64,000 nt of DNA from Albugo candida (lineage: Eukaryota; Oomycota; Peronosporomycetes; Albuginales), in the NCBI GenBank assembly GCA_040437565.1, contig JBDOQK010000025.1, positions 62,001-126,000 of the forward strand, written 5' to 3'. Under the pieces are notes generated by a model, which saw only the letters and a list, made by a program, of their open reading frames with translations, was not told the origin of the DNA and made no database searches. The translations under genes were made by a program, and so were the position numbers. Shown here one piece after another: positions 1 through 9,366 of the stretch (position 1 is the first letter of the stretch; every line of letters starts with the position of its first letter).

Positions 1-1105
1 ACTACATGTCCACAATGACATTACGAAAAAATTAACAGCTGTATCGTTTGACGATAGCATGCGCNNNNNNNNNNNNNNNNNNNNNNNNNNNNNNNNNNNN
101 NNNNNNNNNNNNNNNNNNNNNNNNNNNNNNNNNNNNNNNNNNNNNNNNNNNNNNNNNNNNNNNNGATCAGACTGGAGCTCGCTGTACTGGATGTCTTTTA
201 TTTCCAGCGAGAGCTCTATTTTCGCCACCATCCTTTTGTTCTCTTCGTCAACTTGCATCCAGCTCGCTTCAAACGACTCTATGAACTCGTTTTTTTGTCC
301 AATTGAGCCTTTAAATCTCGAATTTCAAATCCTCGTCGATCAGACTCCAGTTGGACCTCGAGAAATTCTTCTTCCAGATTTGTAAACTTCCGCTGAAGGT
401 GTTGATAAGCCTCGATATTGATTGGGTTTGATGGTATAGCTGCAGCATGAGCACTTGGAATTGCATTTCTTCTTCCTGTATATTGATGATCGCTACTTGC
501 TGATAAGCTCTCATAGGAAGTTGCACAGTCCAATCGATTCTTCAGCGCAGTGACGCGATTCTTTTCCAGCTGTAAATCCTCTTGTAGCACTTTCACAGTA
601 TTCATCAAGTCATCAGCAGTCGTGCGCTCATTTATGACTGCTTGATTTTCGATCTTTTTCGCCCGATTGCCAAACCGAAGTGTCGAAAGAGTCTCAGATG
701 AATCCGATTTACTGCACGAAATGTTGACCAAGAGAGTCATGGAGAATACGCATGAGTTTGGAATCGCGATACGGGACATGACGCATATCCAGGTCAGTCA
801 AGTTATTGATGACCACTCCAAGGGTAGACAACGATCTATTGATCGTTTTAGCCTCCTCGAGTCGTCTTCTGACAGCTTCAGTGTTCTTCAACATTTCATA
901 TCCAGCAAGATCTTCAAGGTACAGTTTCCCGATTTAACCACCTGGGTTTCAACGTGTCGTTTGGACACCATAAGAATGGTGTGGCTACGTAAGCTGCGCT
1001 AATTCATTTTGGTAGCAGCAATAGCACGCATATTGTTCGCTTTCATAACGTAATCCATGAATTCTCTGGGCTTTTGACACTCATCTCTGCCACGTTCTCA
1101 ATAAA

Positions 1106-2483
1106 ACTTTAAAATTTGCTCTCCAGTGCACAAGTGATACTCACACTGCACCACACGAAGAGTAACTTTAACGCAACATTCCTACCACCTCCAGCCTTCT
1201 TTGATCTTTCGACGAGCTCCCAGCCACTCAATCCAGCACTCAGCCCGGTTCATACCAGTCCTCAAACCTTCTCCAGCGTTCTACAGCTCGCGAAGTCCGC
1301 TGCAACTTTTGCCAATCTCTGCGAAGTCCGCTGCAACGTTTGCCAATCTCTGCGAAGTCAGCTACAACGCTTTGCCATTCTTCGCAAAGCCGCACTCACT
1401 CCTCTTATTAGTGGAACTCATCTTCGCGTTACCTTTTTGGCGGAACCGGTTGACACAACTCATCCGCAGTTATAATGGCTCCGGAGAAAACGCCCCTTCC
1501 AACGTCGATCTTACATGGCGCAGCAAATTTCGCCAAGATCACCCCCATAGGCTCCGTTACGTACCCAGCGATGACCTCTTCCAGGCCATAGTAGACGCGG
1601 TGNNNNNNNNNNNNNNNNNNNNNNNNNNNNNNNNNNNNNNNNNNNNNNNNNNNNNNNNNNNNNNNNNNNNNNNNNNNNNNNNNNNNNNNNNNNNNNNNNN
1701 NNACTTGCAGTTGCCTTTGAGTCACCCTGTGACGAAGCAACGACAGTACCACATGTACCACCGGTACCACATCCTACACCGGTAGTACCGGTATGAACCT
1801 GTACCGTCACACTGGGGGTGGGGGTACTTTCCACGTCATCAAATAGGGGTGGTGACTCATGAGGGTTGCCATGTCACTACAAGTGGACGCCAGCACCCTT
1901 GGTTGTGTCGATATGTCGACTTGGACCATTGTTTTCGAGAGGAAAGAGTTGAAAAGGTAGTTTTTCGAGTTGTTTTGTACTGAATTTGCGGGTTACGTAG
2001 TAGCCGGCAAATTGAGAAGTAAAACCACGTTCTCAATAAAGAAATCACCCCACTTGCTTTCTCTTATCTGGAGTTTCCCTCGCGTTTTTGTGGGATACAG
2101 AAGATCAGACACTTGCTCCATGTATAATTCAGCATAACTAAGCTTGGTGATGATTTCCAAGTTTGCATCGGCATTGTGGATACACTTAAATAGNNNNNNN
2201 NNNNNNNNNNNNNNNNNNNNNNNNNNNNNNNNNNNNNNNNNNNNNNNNNNNNNNNNNNNNNNNNNNNNNNNNNNNNNNNNNNNNNNNNNNNNNAATCACC
2301 CAAAACAGGGTGACTCATGAGGGTTGCCACGTCACTACAAGTGGACGCCAGCACCCTTGGTTGTGTCGATATGTCGACTTGGACCATTGTTTTCGAAAGG
2401 AAAGAGTTGAAAAAGGTAGTTTTTCGAGTTGTTTTGTACTAAATTTGCGGGTTACGTAGTAGCGGGCAAATTGAGAAGTAAAA
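1106..2483. mobile_element. Unidentified insertion in the kinesin gene, flanked by a 16-bp direct repeat
   Basis: The kinesin sequence is contiguous in sense across this segment but is split by it. The 16 bases ccacgttctcaataaa occur at 1090-1105 and at 2484-2499, exactly at the two edges of the foreign sequence, which looks like a target-site duplication. The insert carries a threefold 30-bp tandem repeat near its left end and a proline/threonine-rich reading frame near 1735-1795, and is broken by gaps 1603-1702 and 2194-2293. Its right end (about 1852-2025) is repeated at 2310-2483 because of the second gap. I do not recognise its family. A 16-bp duplication is longer than the usual 4-6 bp of LTR elements and fits target-primed insertion better, but this is inference. 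Confidence 0.45.
1289..1381. repeat. Tandem repeat, about 30-31 bp unit, three copies
   Basis: Three successive units begin at about 1289, 1321 and 1351, each containing gcgaagtc, then gctgcaac or gctacaac, then tttgcca. The first two are nearly identical and the third has diverged. It lies inside the unidentified insertion. Confidence 0.8.
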
Positions 2484-2489
2484 CCACGT

Positions 2490-3723
2490 TCTCAATAAAG
2501 AAATCACCCCACTTGCTTTCTCTTATCTGGAGTTTCCCTCGCGTTTTTGTGGGATTCAGAAGATCAGACACTTGCTCCATGTATATTTCAGCATAACTAA
2601 GCTTGGTGATGATTTCCAAGTTTGCATCGGCATTGTGGATACACTTAAATAGTTCCACTGCTGTTCTCGGTACAATTCCGTTATGCTCAGTGTCATGTGT
2701 GTCGGCACCTAGCATTGTGTACGTCTTCCCTGAAGCCGTTTGCCCGTAGGTAATAATTGTGGAGTCATATCCTTTGATTACATCTACAGATAAAATTTAT
2801 ATACAATAGAACAAACCCTTATCGAGAAAATGATCACACCTTACACAGCCGGTCGAGCTACCGGGTTGAATACGGCCAACTGGTCGTCTTCTTCAGTAAA
2901 TACTTGGTCATACTGATATTCTTGAGACACCGTTCTTGTCTATTTGAAAAAGTTAGAAAAATTAGAAATACGAATACATATTGATCGCGCATGAATGGCG
3001 CACCTTGTAGTGAACGATTTTATCGCTTGTTTGAACGCACTTGCGTTCATTTTGGTNNNNNNNNNNNNNNNNNNNNNNNNNNNNNNNNNNNNNNNNNNNN
3101 NNNNNNNNNNNNNNNNNNNNNNNNNNNNNNNNNNNNNNNNNNNNNNNNNNNNNNNNTCTCAATAAAGAAATCACCCCACTTGCTTTCTCTTATCTGGAGT
3201 TTCCCTCGCGTTTTTGTGGGATACAGAAGATCAGACACTTGCTCCATGTATAATTCAGCATAACTAAGCTTGGTGATGATTTCCAAGTTTGCATCGGCAT
3301 TGTGGATACACTTAAATAGTTTCACTGCTGTTCTCGGTACAATTTCGTTATGCTCAGTGTCATGTGTGTCGGCACCTAGCATTGTGTACGTTTTCCCTGA
3401 AGCCGTTTGCGCGTAGGTAATAATTGTGGAGTCATATCCTTTGATTACATCTACAGATAAAATTTATACACAATAGAACAAACCCTTATCGAGAAAACGA
3501 TCACACCTTACACAGCCGGTCGGGCTACCGGGTTGAATACGGCCAACTGGTCGTCTTCTTCAGTAAATACTAGGTCACACTGATATTCTTGAGACACCGT
3601 TCTTGTCTATTTGAAAAAATTAGAAAAATTAGAAAAACGAATACTTATTGATCGCGAATGAATGGCGCACCTTGTAGTGAACGATTTTATCGCTTGTTTG
3701 AACGCACTTGCGTTCATTTTGGT
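2490..3723. repeat. 567-bp kinesin repeat across a gap, copies about 2.6% different
   Basis: 2490-3056 matches 3157-3723 with about 15 substitutions, so these are not one sequence read twice. A third partial copy, 1852-2193, matches 2310-2651 with about seven differences. Confidence 0.85.
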
Positions 3724-3861
3724 TGGTTTCTTTCGCATTAAAAGATCGTAGGCGGCAGCAAACGCAAATGCTGCCAGCTTGTTCGTGCTGTTAAGTAAGC
3801 AGGTGTTAGTGTTATTTCTTTATGAAATGGAACGTCATTAACTTACTTTTGGAGTCACCAT

Positions 3862-5494
3862 GGGGGTTTAGTTGACAGCTTTAGTCTGCCTTCTCAGTTA
3901 TGTATATATTTTCTGATATGTAGCCAATGAGAGGACGAGAATAAAAATATTTGCTGCGCACTGGATAACGACATCGTGTAGTTGACGAATTGACGAATCA
4001 AAACGTCGCAATCTGAGCAGCGCTTTTAGATCCATTTTTATGCATTTATTAGCAGCGCTATTTGTTATATTTTTCCTAAAATTATTCTCATCTATAATCC
4101 CAACAACCTGGTGATAAGGAAGCGCAAAAAGGAGTGTTACAGCTTATACAGCTTATGGACTTGCTCTTTCTAGTGATTGTACATCGTAGCCGTACATCGT
4201 AGCTCTTAACATGCATTGAAACGCTGCGAAGATTCTGAAATATTTTAGGGCTACTAGAATGAGTTCAATTTAACGTAGCCGTCTGCTTTCCACGTCCCAC
4301 ATACGAAGTTGTTTCAGAAAGTATGCATTCGCTTCAAGGTATTTATTTATCTCGTACTGCTGCAAGATGATGATTACAAGAGAATCGTCGATTGTTTCAC
4401 GCATCACTAAAATCTGCGATTATCGAATATCAAAGCGTCAAAGAACACGGCATTGTCTCATGTCCTGGGAAGCATCGAGTCATGAATGCTATCTTCTTAC
4501 CCAATCTTCACTGTGCATGATTTATTCGCGACTGTTCTAAGGAAGCGATGAACTTTCCTGCATAAATGGATATCTGGGGTACAACAACATGGAATGACTA
4601 ATTTTGCAGTTGTGATGGAAGTGAGGAATATATCGCCTTGCTGTAGAAAGAAGCTAGCCTCTTTTCCGCTGCTCGGACAGTATATCCAAGGCAAGAAGCC
4701 ACACCTCCGTGTTCCATCACAAAGCCTTTTGAGATCAGAATATACTGTGCTGACGCTAACCACAAGTGGTCAATATTCACAGAAATCACCCAAAGCATTA
4801 TACATTGGAAAAATGAAGCAAAATAAGCCCGATTCGCGCATGTTTGTTAAAACTTGCACGGAAAGGAATAGGTGCAGTCACCGTTGCTTGATCATACTAC
4901 AGCTTGCATTGCTCATCAAGATTAAGCTGAGCTTTACTTTCTCCTTTACCACATGCACAAGGGAAAGAAGAATCAAGATGTGTGGGCTTGACTCGTCGTC
5001 ATCACGAAATAGTTTACGCAGCAAGCCATAGCGCGTTCGGGTTGGTAAATGCGGCAGGTTGCAGATTGTCTACGTTCAAAATTGGCTGGCATTCATTTTC
5101 GAGTGCGAAACGGTCAAGCATGCGTGGTGGTTCCCAAGTAGCCGCGTGCTGCAGCGGAGCGACACCTCCGACTTCCTCTCGTTTCTGGGAGCTCAGGATA
5201 TTGTGTGCATGCTACTGTTCAATCTCTGGTCAAGCGCTTCGTCGTATCCCTATCGATCAACCTCAAGTGCGACCTCACCCTCCACGAGTGTATTGAGTAA
5301 TTTATGGCTTACAAGTGGAGTGAATGAGTTATTCGAGGATCTGAGATTACTTAGAAGCACTCGATCGTTTCACGTGATCGGCTTTGGGAACGGCTTTGTG
5401 TAGCGCTCGAACGTAATAGTGCGATGCATACATCCTCAACTGATACTCATGATACCTCCAAAACTACGCAATCAAGCCAAATGATGGAAATTGA
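3862..5494. other. Stretch without a recognisable gene
   Basis: Only short unlinked reading frames are present, the longest about 145 codons at 4594-5031 on the plus strand, with no domain I recognise and no consistent splice structure. The part just upstream of 3861 would hold the promoter of the decayed kinesin. No tRNA-like B box or repeat array was seen. Confidence 0.5.
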
Positions 5495-6190
5495 GGAAAA
5501 TGGTCAAGTCAAAAAATCAAAGATATTCTCCATAGTGTCACGTCTCACACATGGATTGATTGTATCGGACTGAATCGAACCGAGCTCTATGAATATAGTA
5601 AGTTATATATCTACCAAGGGAATTTGAAGAAGACTCACTTTGATGGATTTGTAATGGATTATGTCGATCAAGGGAATCCGGATTGTGGAGGTTTTAACAC
5701 ACACAAAATGCTGAGAAAAGATGCGGAAAATGGCGCAAAAGTATGCACTGGTTCTCGTACAGAAAGCGCCATAAAAGTAAAACGACATCTTAAAGTGAGA
5801 TCGAATGAGAGAGTGTTTTATGCTTATTTACCAAATGGACATATTGCAAAAGATAAAAAAGCTATTGGAACAAAATATGGAGCTTATTGGACTGGGAAAC
5901 CTCGAGCAGGGATCCACTCTAGAAATGATATAAAGACAAAAACTTTGATTCCAGGATCGAGTGCTGATTTTGATGACGTAAAGTGCGGAGAGACATATGA
6001 AAGTCATGAACGGCCAAGCGGGCGTGGAGGTGATGGATTTCTATGTATAGGGGAAGTCAAGATCCCACCCAATCGTATTGCTGAAGTAGCCCATATGCAA
6101 GCACAGCTAATGCAACAGAACGACAAGCGAGGATTACAAGGGAATATTGTCGAGGCCACGCATCAGGAAGAAATTCATGACAGTAATTGA
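5495..6190 (+). CDS. Possible secreted LPMO-like protein (AA17-type), partial or degenerate
   Basis: An open frame runs from 5495 to the stop at 6190 without a convincing ATG at its 5' end. It contains HTWIDC near 5546, which resembles the N-terminal His brace of oomycete lytic polysaccharide monooxygenases (mature proteins start HSW/HTW-x-x-C). It continues with CGGFNTHKML, AYLPNGHIAKDKKAIG, YWTGKPRAGI, ADFDDVKCGE, PSGRGGDGFLCIG and KIPP, a pattern I recall from secreted oomycete proteins of this kind. Such enzymes are secreted and oxidatively cleave plant cell-wall polysaccharides. No clear signal peptide precedes the His, so a 5' exon may be missing or the copy may be decayed. The last 35 residues look unlike the expected aromatic C-terminus, and a gap starts at 6192. 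Family assignment is from memory of motifs and is tentative. Confidence 0.4.
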   Translation, partial: GKWSSQKIKDILHSVTSHTWIDCIGLNRTELYEYSKLYIYQGNLKKTHFDGFVMDYVDQGNPDCGGFNTHKMLRKDAENGAKVCTGSRTESAIKVKRHLKVRSNERVFYAYLPNGHIAKDKKAIGTKYGAYWTGKPRAGIHSRNDIKTKTLIPGSSADFDDVKCGETYESHERPSGRGGDGFLCIGEVKIPPNRIAEVAHMQAQLMQQNDKRGLQGNIVEATHQEEIHDSN

Positions 6191-6292
6191 GNNNNNNNNN
6201 NNNNNNNNNNNNNNNNNNNNNNNNNNNNNNNNNNNNNNNNNNNNNNNNNNNNNNNNNNNNNNNNNNNNNNNNNNNNNNNNNNNNNNNNNNNA

Positions 6293-7290
6293 AATCTCTC
6301 GAGTTTGCGAGTCCTTAGCATTTCGTTCAACTTCATCTCGCAATTACCATCATCATTCATGAAATTGCGTGGCCTTGAGGTATTACGTGCCAATGGCAAT
6401 TGCTTCAATCAATACCCGGCAGTTTTACATCAGCAGGATCGACAGAGCATTAGACCCATTGAGCTGTGTAACACTCCAATCCAACCGGAATCAGCTCTTA
6501 AAAATCCTTATCCGTACCGTCAGGTACAATTTTGGACTGCAAAGGCACTTATGGAATCGGGTTTGCTCGCAAAAGCCGAAACGTAACTAAGTGCATTGCT
6601 GAAGGATAATTCTCTGCAAACTAGATTCAATACCCTGAGACAGAAAGAGTCACAAAATCTTATCCAGCAGTATTTTTTGCGTGCGTTTTGCCGATCTCGC
6701 TCTGTACGAGAATCGGAATGTGAAATCCGTAGGCTACATGAAAGCATATGCTGCTAGTAGAAAAAGCTCCGGCGGCTCGACTTGCTCCAGTAACGTCGAA
6801 AGATCTCACGAGATGAGATTTCATGCCGTATTGTTCTGCAGTTGACAAAGGCTGTACTTCAGGATGGAAAAACTGAGACGCATCAGGCTCTGATGGATGA
6901 AGGCGTTCAAGAACTCGTGAAAAAGCGTGAATGGTTCACCGATTGAGAACTGGATAATCTGAAGATCTGCAATGTTTTATCGAGCTTGCTGATATCTATG
7001 GGTTTGATGAATTGGCCACTGTGTATATTATACAAGGCGATCTTGATCTCTGTCAAAAAGAATTATTTCGAGGCAATTCAGAGCTATGACAAAGCTATCA
7101 AACTGCTCCTAAACGCGACTTCATCGCATCTTTCCGCGATAGAAATTCCAACTTGGTTGTAGTGTGCTCAAGCTCAGATTGGTCTCGGTCAGGTGGATAC
7201 TGCTTTAGCTCAGTGTCATGAGGTACTGAAGCACTTTCCGACCCATCCGCAAGCTAAAATACTGGCATTATGGTGCTCGAACGAGATGAA
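6293..7290 (+). pseudogene. Decayed LRR-TPR protein gene
   Basis: Directly after the gap at 6291 the plus strand encodes leucine-rich repeats (NLSSLRVLSISFNFIS, LPSSFMKLRGLEVLRANGN), followed by PYRQVQFWTAKALMESGL. Around 6985-7260 it encodes tetratricopeptide-like helices (KKNYFEAIQSYDKAIKLL, then AQIGLGQVDTALAQCHEVL and HFPTHPQAKILAL). Host LRR-TPR proteins act as protein-interaction scaffolds; no catalytic domain is visible. The frame is interrupted by a TAA after LLAKAET (about 6584), by a further stop near 6758, and by frame changes before the TPR part, with no matching GT-AG introns found. I therefore read it as a pseudogene whose 5' end is lost in the gap. A highly charged frame continuing to about 7670 may be its tail but is not recognisable. 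Confidence 0.55.
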
Positions 7291-7655
7291 AGTGCAAAGT
7301 ATCAACTATTTAATTCACTTTCCGGGCTTTGATGGCACTTTGCCGGGCGGGTTTTCGAAATCGACTGCTCTTGAAGCAAAAGAAAAGCCTCGAGAAAAGC
7401 AAACACAAGCGAAATCGGAGCACTTGGGTCCAACGAGAGGATGATATGGAAAGGTATCACACCTTTCTGCGGAACACACGTGCATTTGGTAACGAGATTG
7501 TAGAAAGCTTGCATAAGAAAAAAACAGCGTACGATGGAGCACAAGTTTATCAGCTAACGAGAAGGCGTCTAAATACTGACGAATCCAATTCATGTGTGTC
7601 CAATGTAGCTTCTTGCGACACCCAATCCATGTCCATTTGGTGTGGTCCTCAAAAG

Positions 7656-8569
7656 CTATCGTTTATCTAATGGCCGATTGAAGCCTCCAAGTCGATTCAT
7701 ATACTGCCGATACTCGCGTTTTGTATCTTTTGGACAAGCTCCTGTCGCCGCAATTGTCAAATTATCTTGGACAATTTTGCCTTTTGTCGAATCGAATTTA
7801 CTGAATCCAAATAAAAGCCTGAGCTGTTCTTCGTCTGGAATATCATCCGATATTATGGTCTCCACCTTACTTATCAAATTCGTTGACACATTTTTCAAGT
7901 TTGATGGAACAAAAGTCGATTTAGTCGATTCGGAGATGTCTACCGCTTTCTCAANNNNNNNNNNNNNNNNNNNNNNNNNNNNNNNNNNNNNNNNNNNNNN
8001 NNNNNNNNNNNNNNNNNNNNNNNNNNNNNNNNNNNNNNNNNNNNNNNNNNNNNNCCAAATAAAAGCCTGAGCTGTTCTTCGTCTGGAATATCATCCGATA
8101 TTATGGTCTCCACCTTACTTATCAAATTCGTTGACACATTTTTCAAGTTTGATGGAACAAAAGTCGATTTAGTCGATTCGGAGATGTCTACCGCTTTCTC
8201 AACCATCTTATTACTATCGCTTCCCTCGATCCTTCTACGGAGAAAAACTCATATTATAAAGAAAAGTATTTAACTTGAACGATCAAACCTATTTCTATTC
8301 GCGCCAGATAAATGTGATCGTGACCGTGGTCGATTGTAGCGTCTACGGCTATAGGATCTACCGCGATGTCGAGAGGTAGAGCGTCGGCGAGATCTATTAT
8401 CATGGTGACAACGCCTTTTTTTCGGCGATACGGAGCGACTTGATGACGAGCTAGAGGAAGTGGATGTAGATGAAGCATGTCTTCACGTATGTTGACGAGA
8501 ACGCACTGAAGACCGTGGATTGCGCCGGCCAAGACTGTTTAAGGACCAAGTCGGACTCGAGCTCCGCAT
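7656..8569 (-). CDS. SNRNP27: U4/U6.U5 tri-snRNP 27 kDa-type splicing protein
   Basis: The C-terminus carries the family signature: LRLLFGFSKFDSTKGK followed by YRQYMNRLGGFNRPLD, as in SNRNP27/RY1 of the spliceosomal tri-snRNP. The N-terminal part is Arg/Ser-rich (VSPKKRR, SRRRYNRPRSRS), also typical. My gene model is ATG at 8569, exon 8569-8487, a 36-nt intron (8486-8451, GT-AG), exon 8450-8289, a 54-nt intron (8288-8235) and a last exon from 8234. Bases 7807-7954 reappear unchanged at 8055-8202 across gap 7955-8054. Counted once, the CDS is 576 nt and encodes 191 residues, in frame throughout. Without the 36-nt intron there is a TGA after RSRQHT, so either that very short intron is real or the N-terminus is wrong. 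The protein is nuclear. The C-terminal identification is firm. Confidence 0.82.
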
Positions 8570-8664
8570 TGTCAAATGTTTTATTGGTGTTCTAGCCAGA
8601 TATTATTGCATATAATGTATATAAAGCCTCACATAATTGCTAATTACGAATGACTACTATGGGA

Positions 8665-9166
8665 CTACGAAACGAACAAGACAACGATGCATATAACACG
8701 CAAATGAAGATTCTGACATCGCATTGCCAGAAGCAATTACTTAACTCATTCTACCACTACCACTGCCACTACAGCTACTCAGAACGGATACACAATGCGT
8801 ACTGATACTACAAGCGGACGGAACGAGACATAAACTACCACCCATAACGATAGCGATAGTGATAGNNNNNNNNNNNNNNNNNNNNNNNNNNNNNNNNNNN
8901 NNNNNNNNNNNNNNNNNNNNNNNNNNNNNNNNNNNNNNNNNNNNNNNNNNNNNNNNNNNNNNNNNCTACGAAATGAACAAGAAAACGATAGATAAAAGAC
9001 GCAAATGAAGATTCTGACATTGCATTGCCAGTAGCAATTACTTAACTCATTCTGCCACTACCACTGCCACTACAGCTACTCAGAACGGATACACAATGCG
9101 TACTGATACTACAAGCGGACGGAACGAGACATAAACTACCACCCATAACGATAGCGATAGTGATAG
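8665..9166. repeat. Diverged 201-bp direct repeat across gap 8866-8965
   Basis: Bases 8665-8865 match 8966-9166 with roughly ten differences, concentrated at the start. The copies share ctcattct.ccactaccactg and end in gatagcgatagtgatag. Because they differ, this is either a real tandem repeat or two haplotypes laid side by side. Confidence 0.7.
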
Positions 9167-9266
9167 CCACAGAAAGGCGTGCAACTATGAGTTCAGATAC
9201 CTTCGATCGGCATGCAAGGATTGCGAAACTGTAACCATTTCTTGGAACAGTGGGGTGGTGTACCGA

Positions 9267-9366
9267 CGTAATCTGATTGGTTAGAAAGCCACGTGGTGTG
9301 GTAGGTGAAAATAGTAGAAAGTTGATTGGAAATAACGCCGTAATCTGATTGGTTAGAAAGTCACGT
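9267..9366. repeat. Direct repeat of a CCAAT-like block, 72 bp apart
   Basis: The 20-base block taatctgattggttagaaag occurs at about 9269 and 9341, in each case followed by [c/t]cacgt. A partial third copy (gttgattgga) lies between them. gattggt is an inverted CCAAT. The block sits at the 3' side of copia fossil A, so it could be terminal-repeat or promoter sequence of that element; function is unknown. Confidence 0.6.

Larger units (their letters stand above)
165..3861 (-). pseudogene. Decayed kinesin motor gene (kinesin-1-like), multi-exon, interrupted by an insertion
   Basis: Read on the minus strand, a kinesin motor can be followed from ATG 3861: M-V-T-P-K, a 59-nt intron (3846-3788, donor GTAAGT), then SICVCCRLRSFNAKE. 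The P-loop GQTASGKTYTM lies near 2730 (second copy near 3400), then EIYMEQVSDLLNP and WGDFFIEN. After the insertion the motor resumes near 1095 with [50 protein letters not shown] and ETLSTLRFG, then a coiled-coil stalk running into the gap at 164. Decay signs: no GT-AG choice I tried keeps frame before the P-loop exon (a TAA falls after RPAV in both copies); a TAG replaces the residue after TKMN; frame shifts lie between DSLGQ and the ETLSTLRFG block and again in the stalk. The 5' half is present in up to three copies around gaps 2194-2293 and 3057-3156, differing by about 2-3%. Kinesin identity is secure; loss of function is an inference from several independent breaks. Confidence 0.8.

Noticed and set aside
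4594-5031. 145-codon plus-strand ORF as a gene
   Set aside because: No domain, no splice context and an overlapping minus frame of similar quality.
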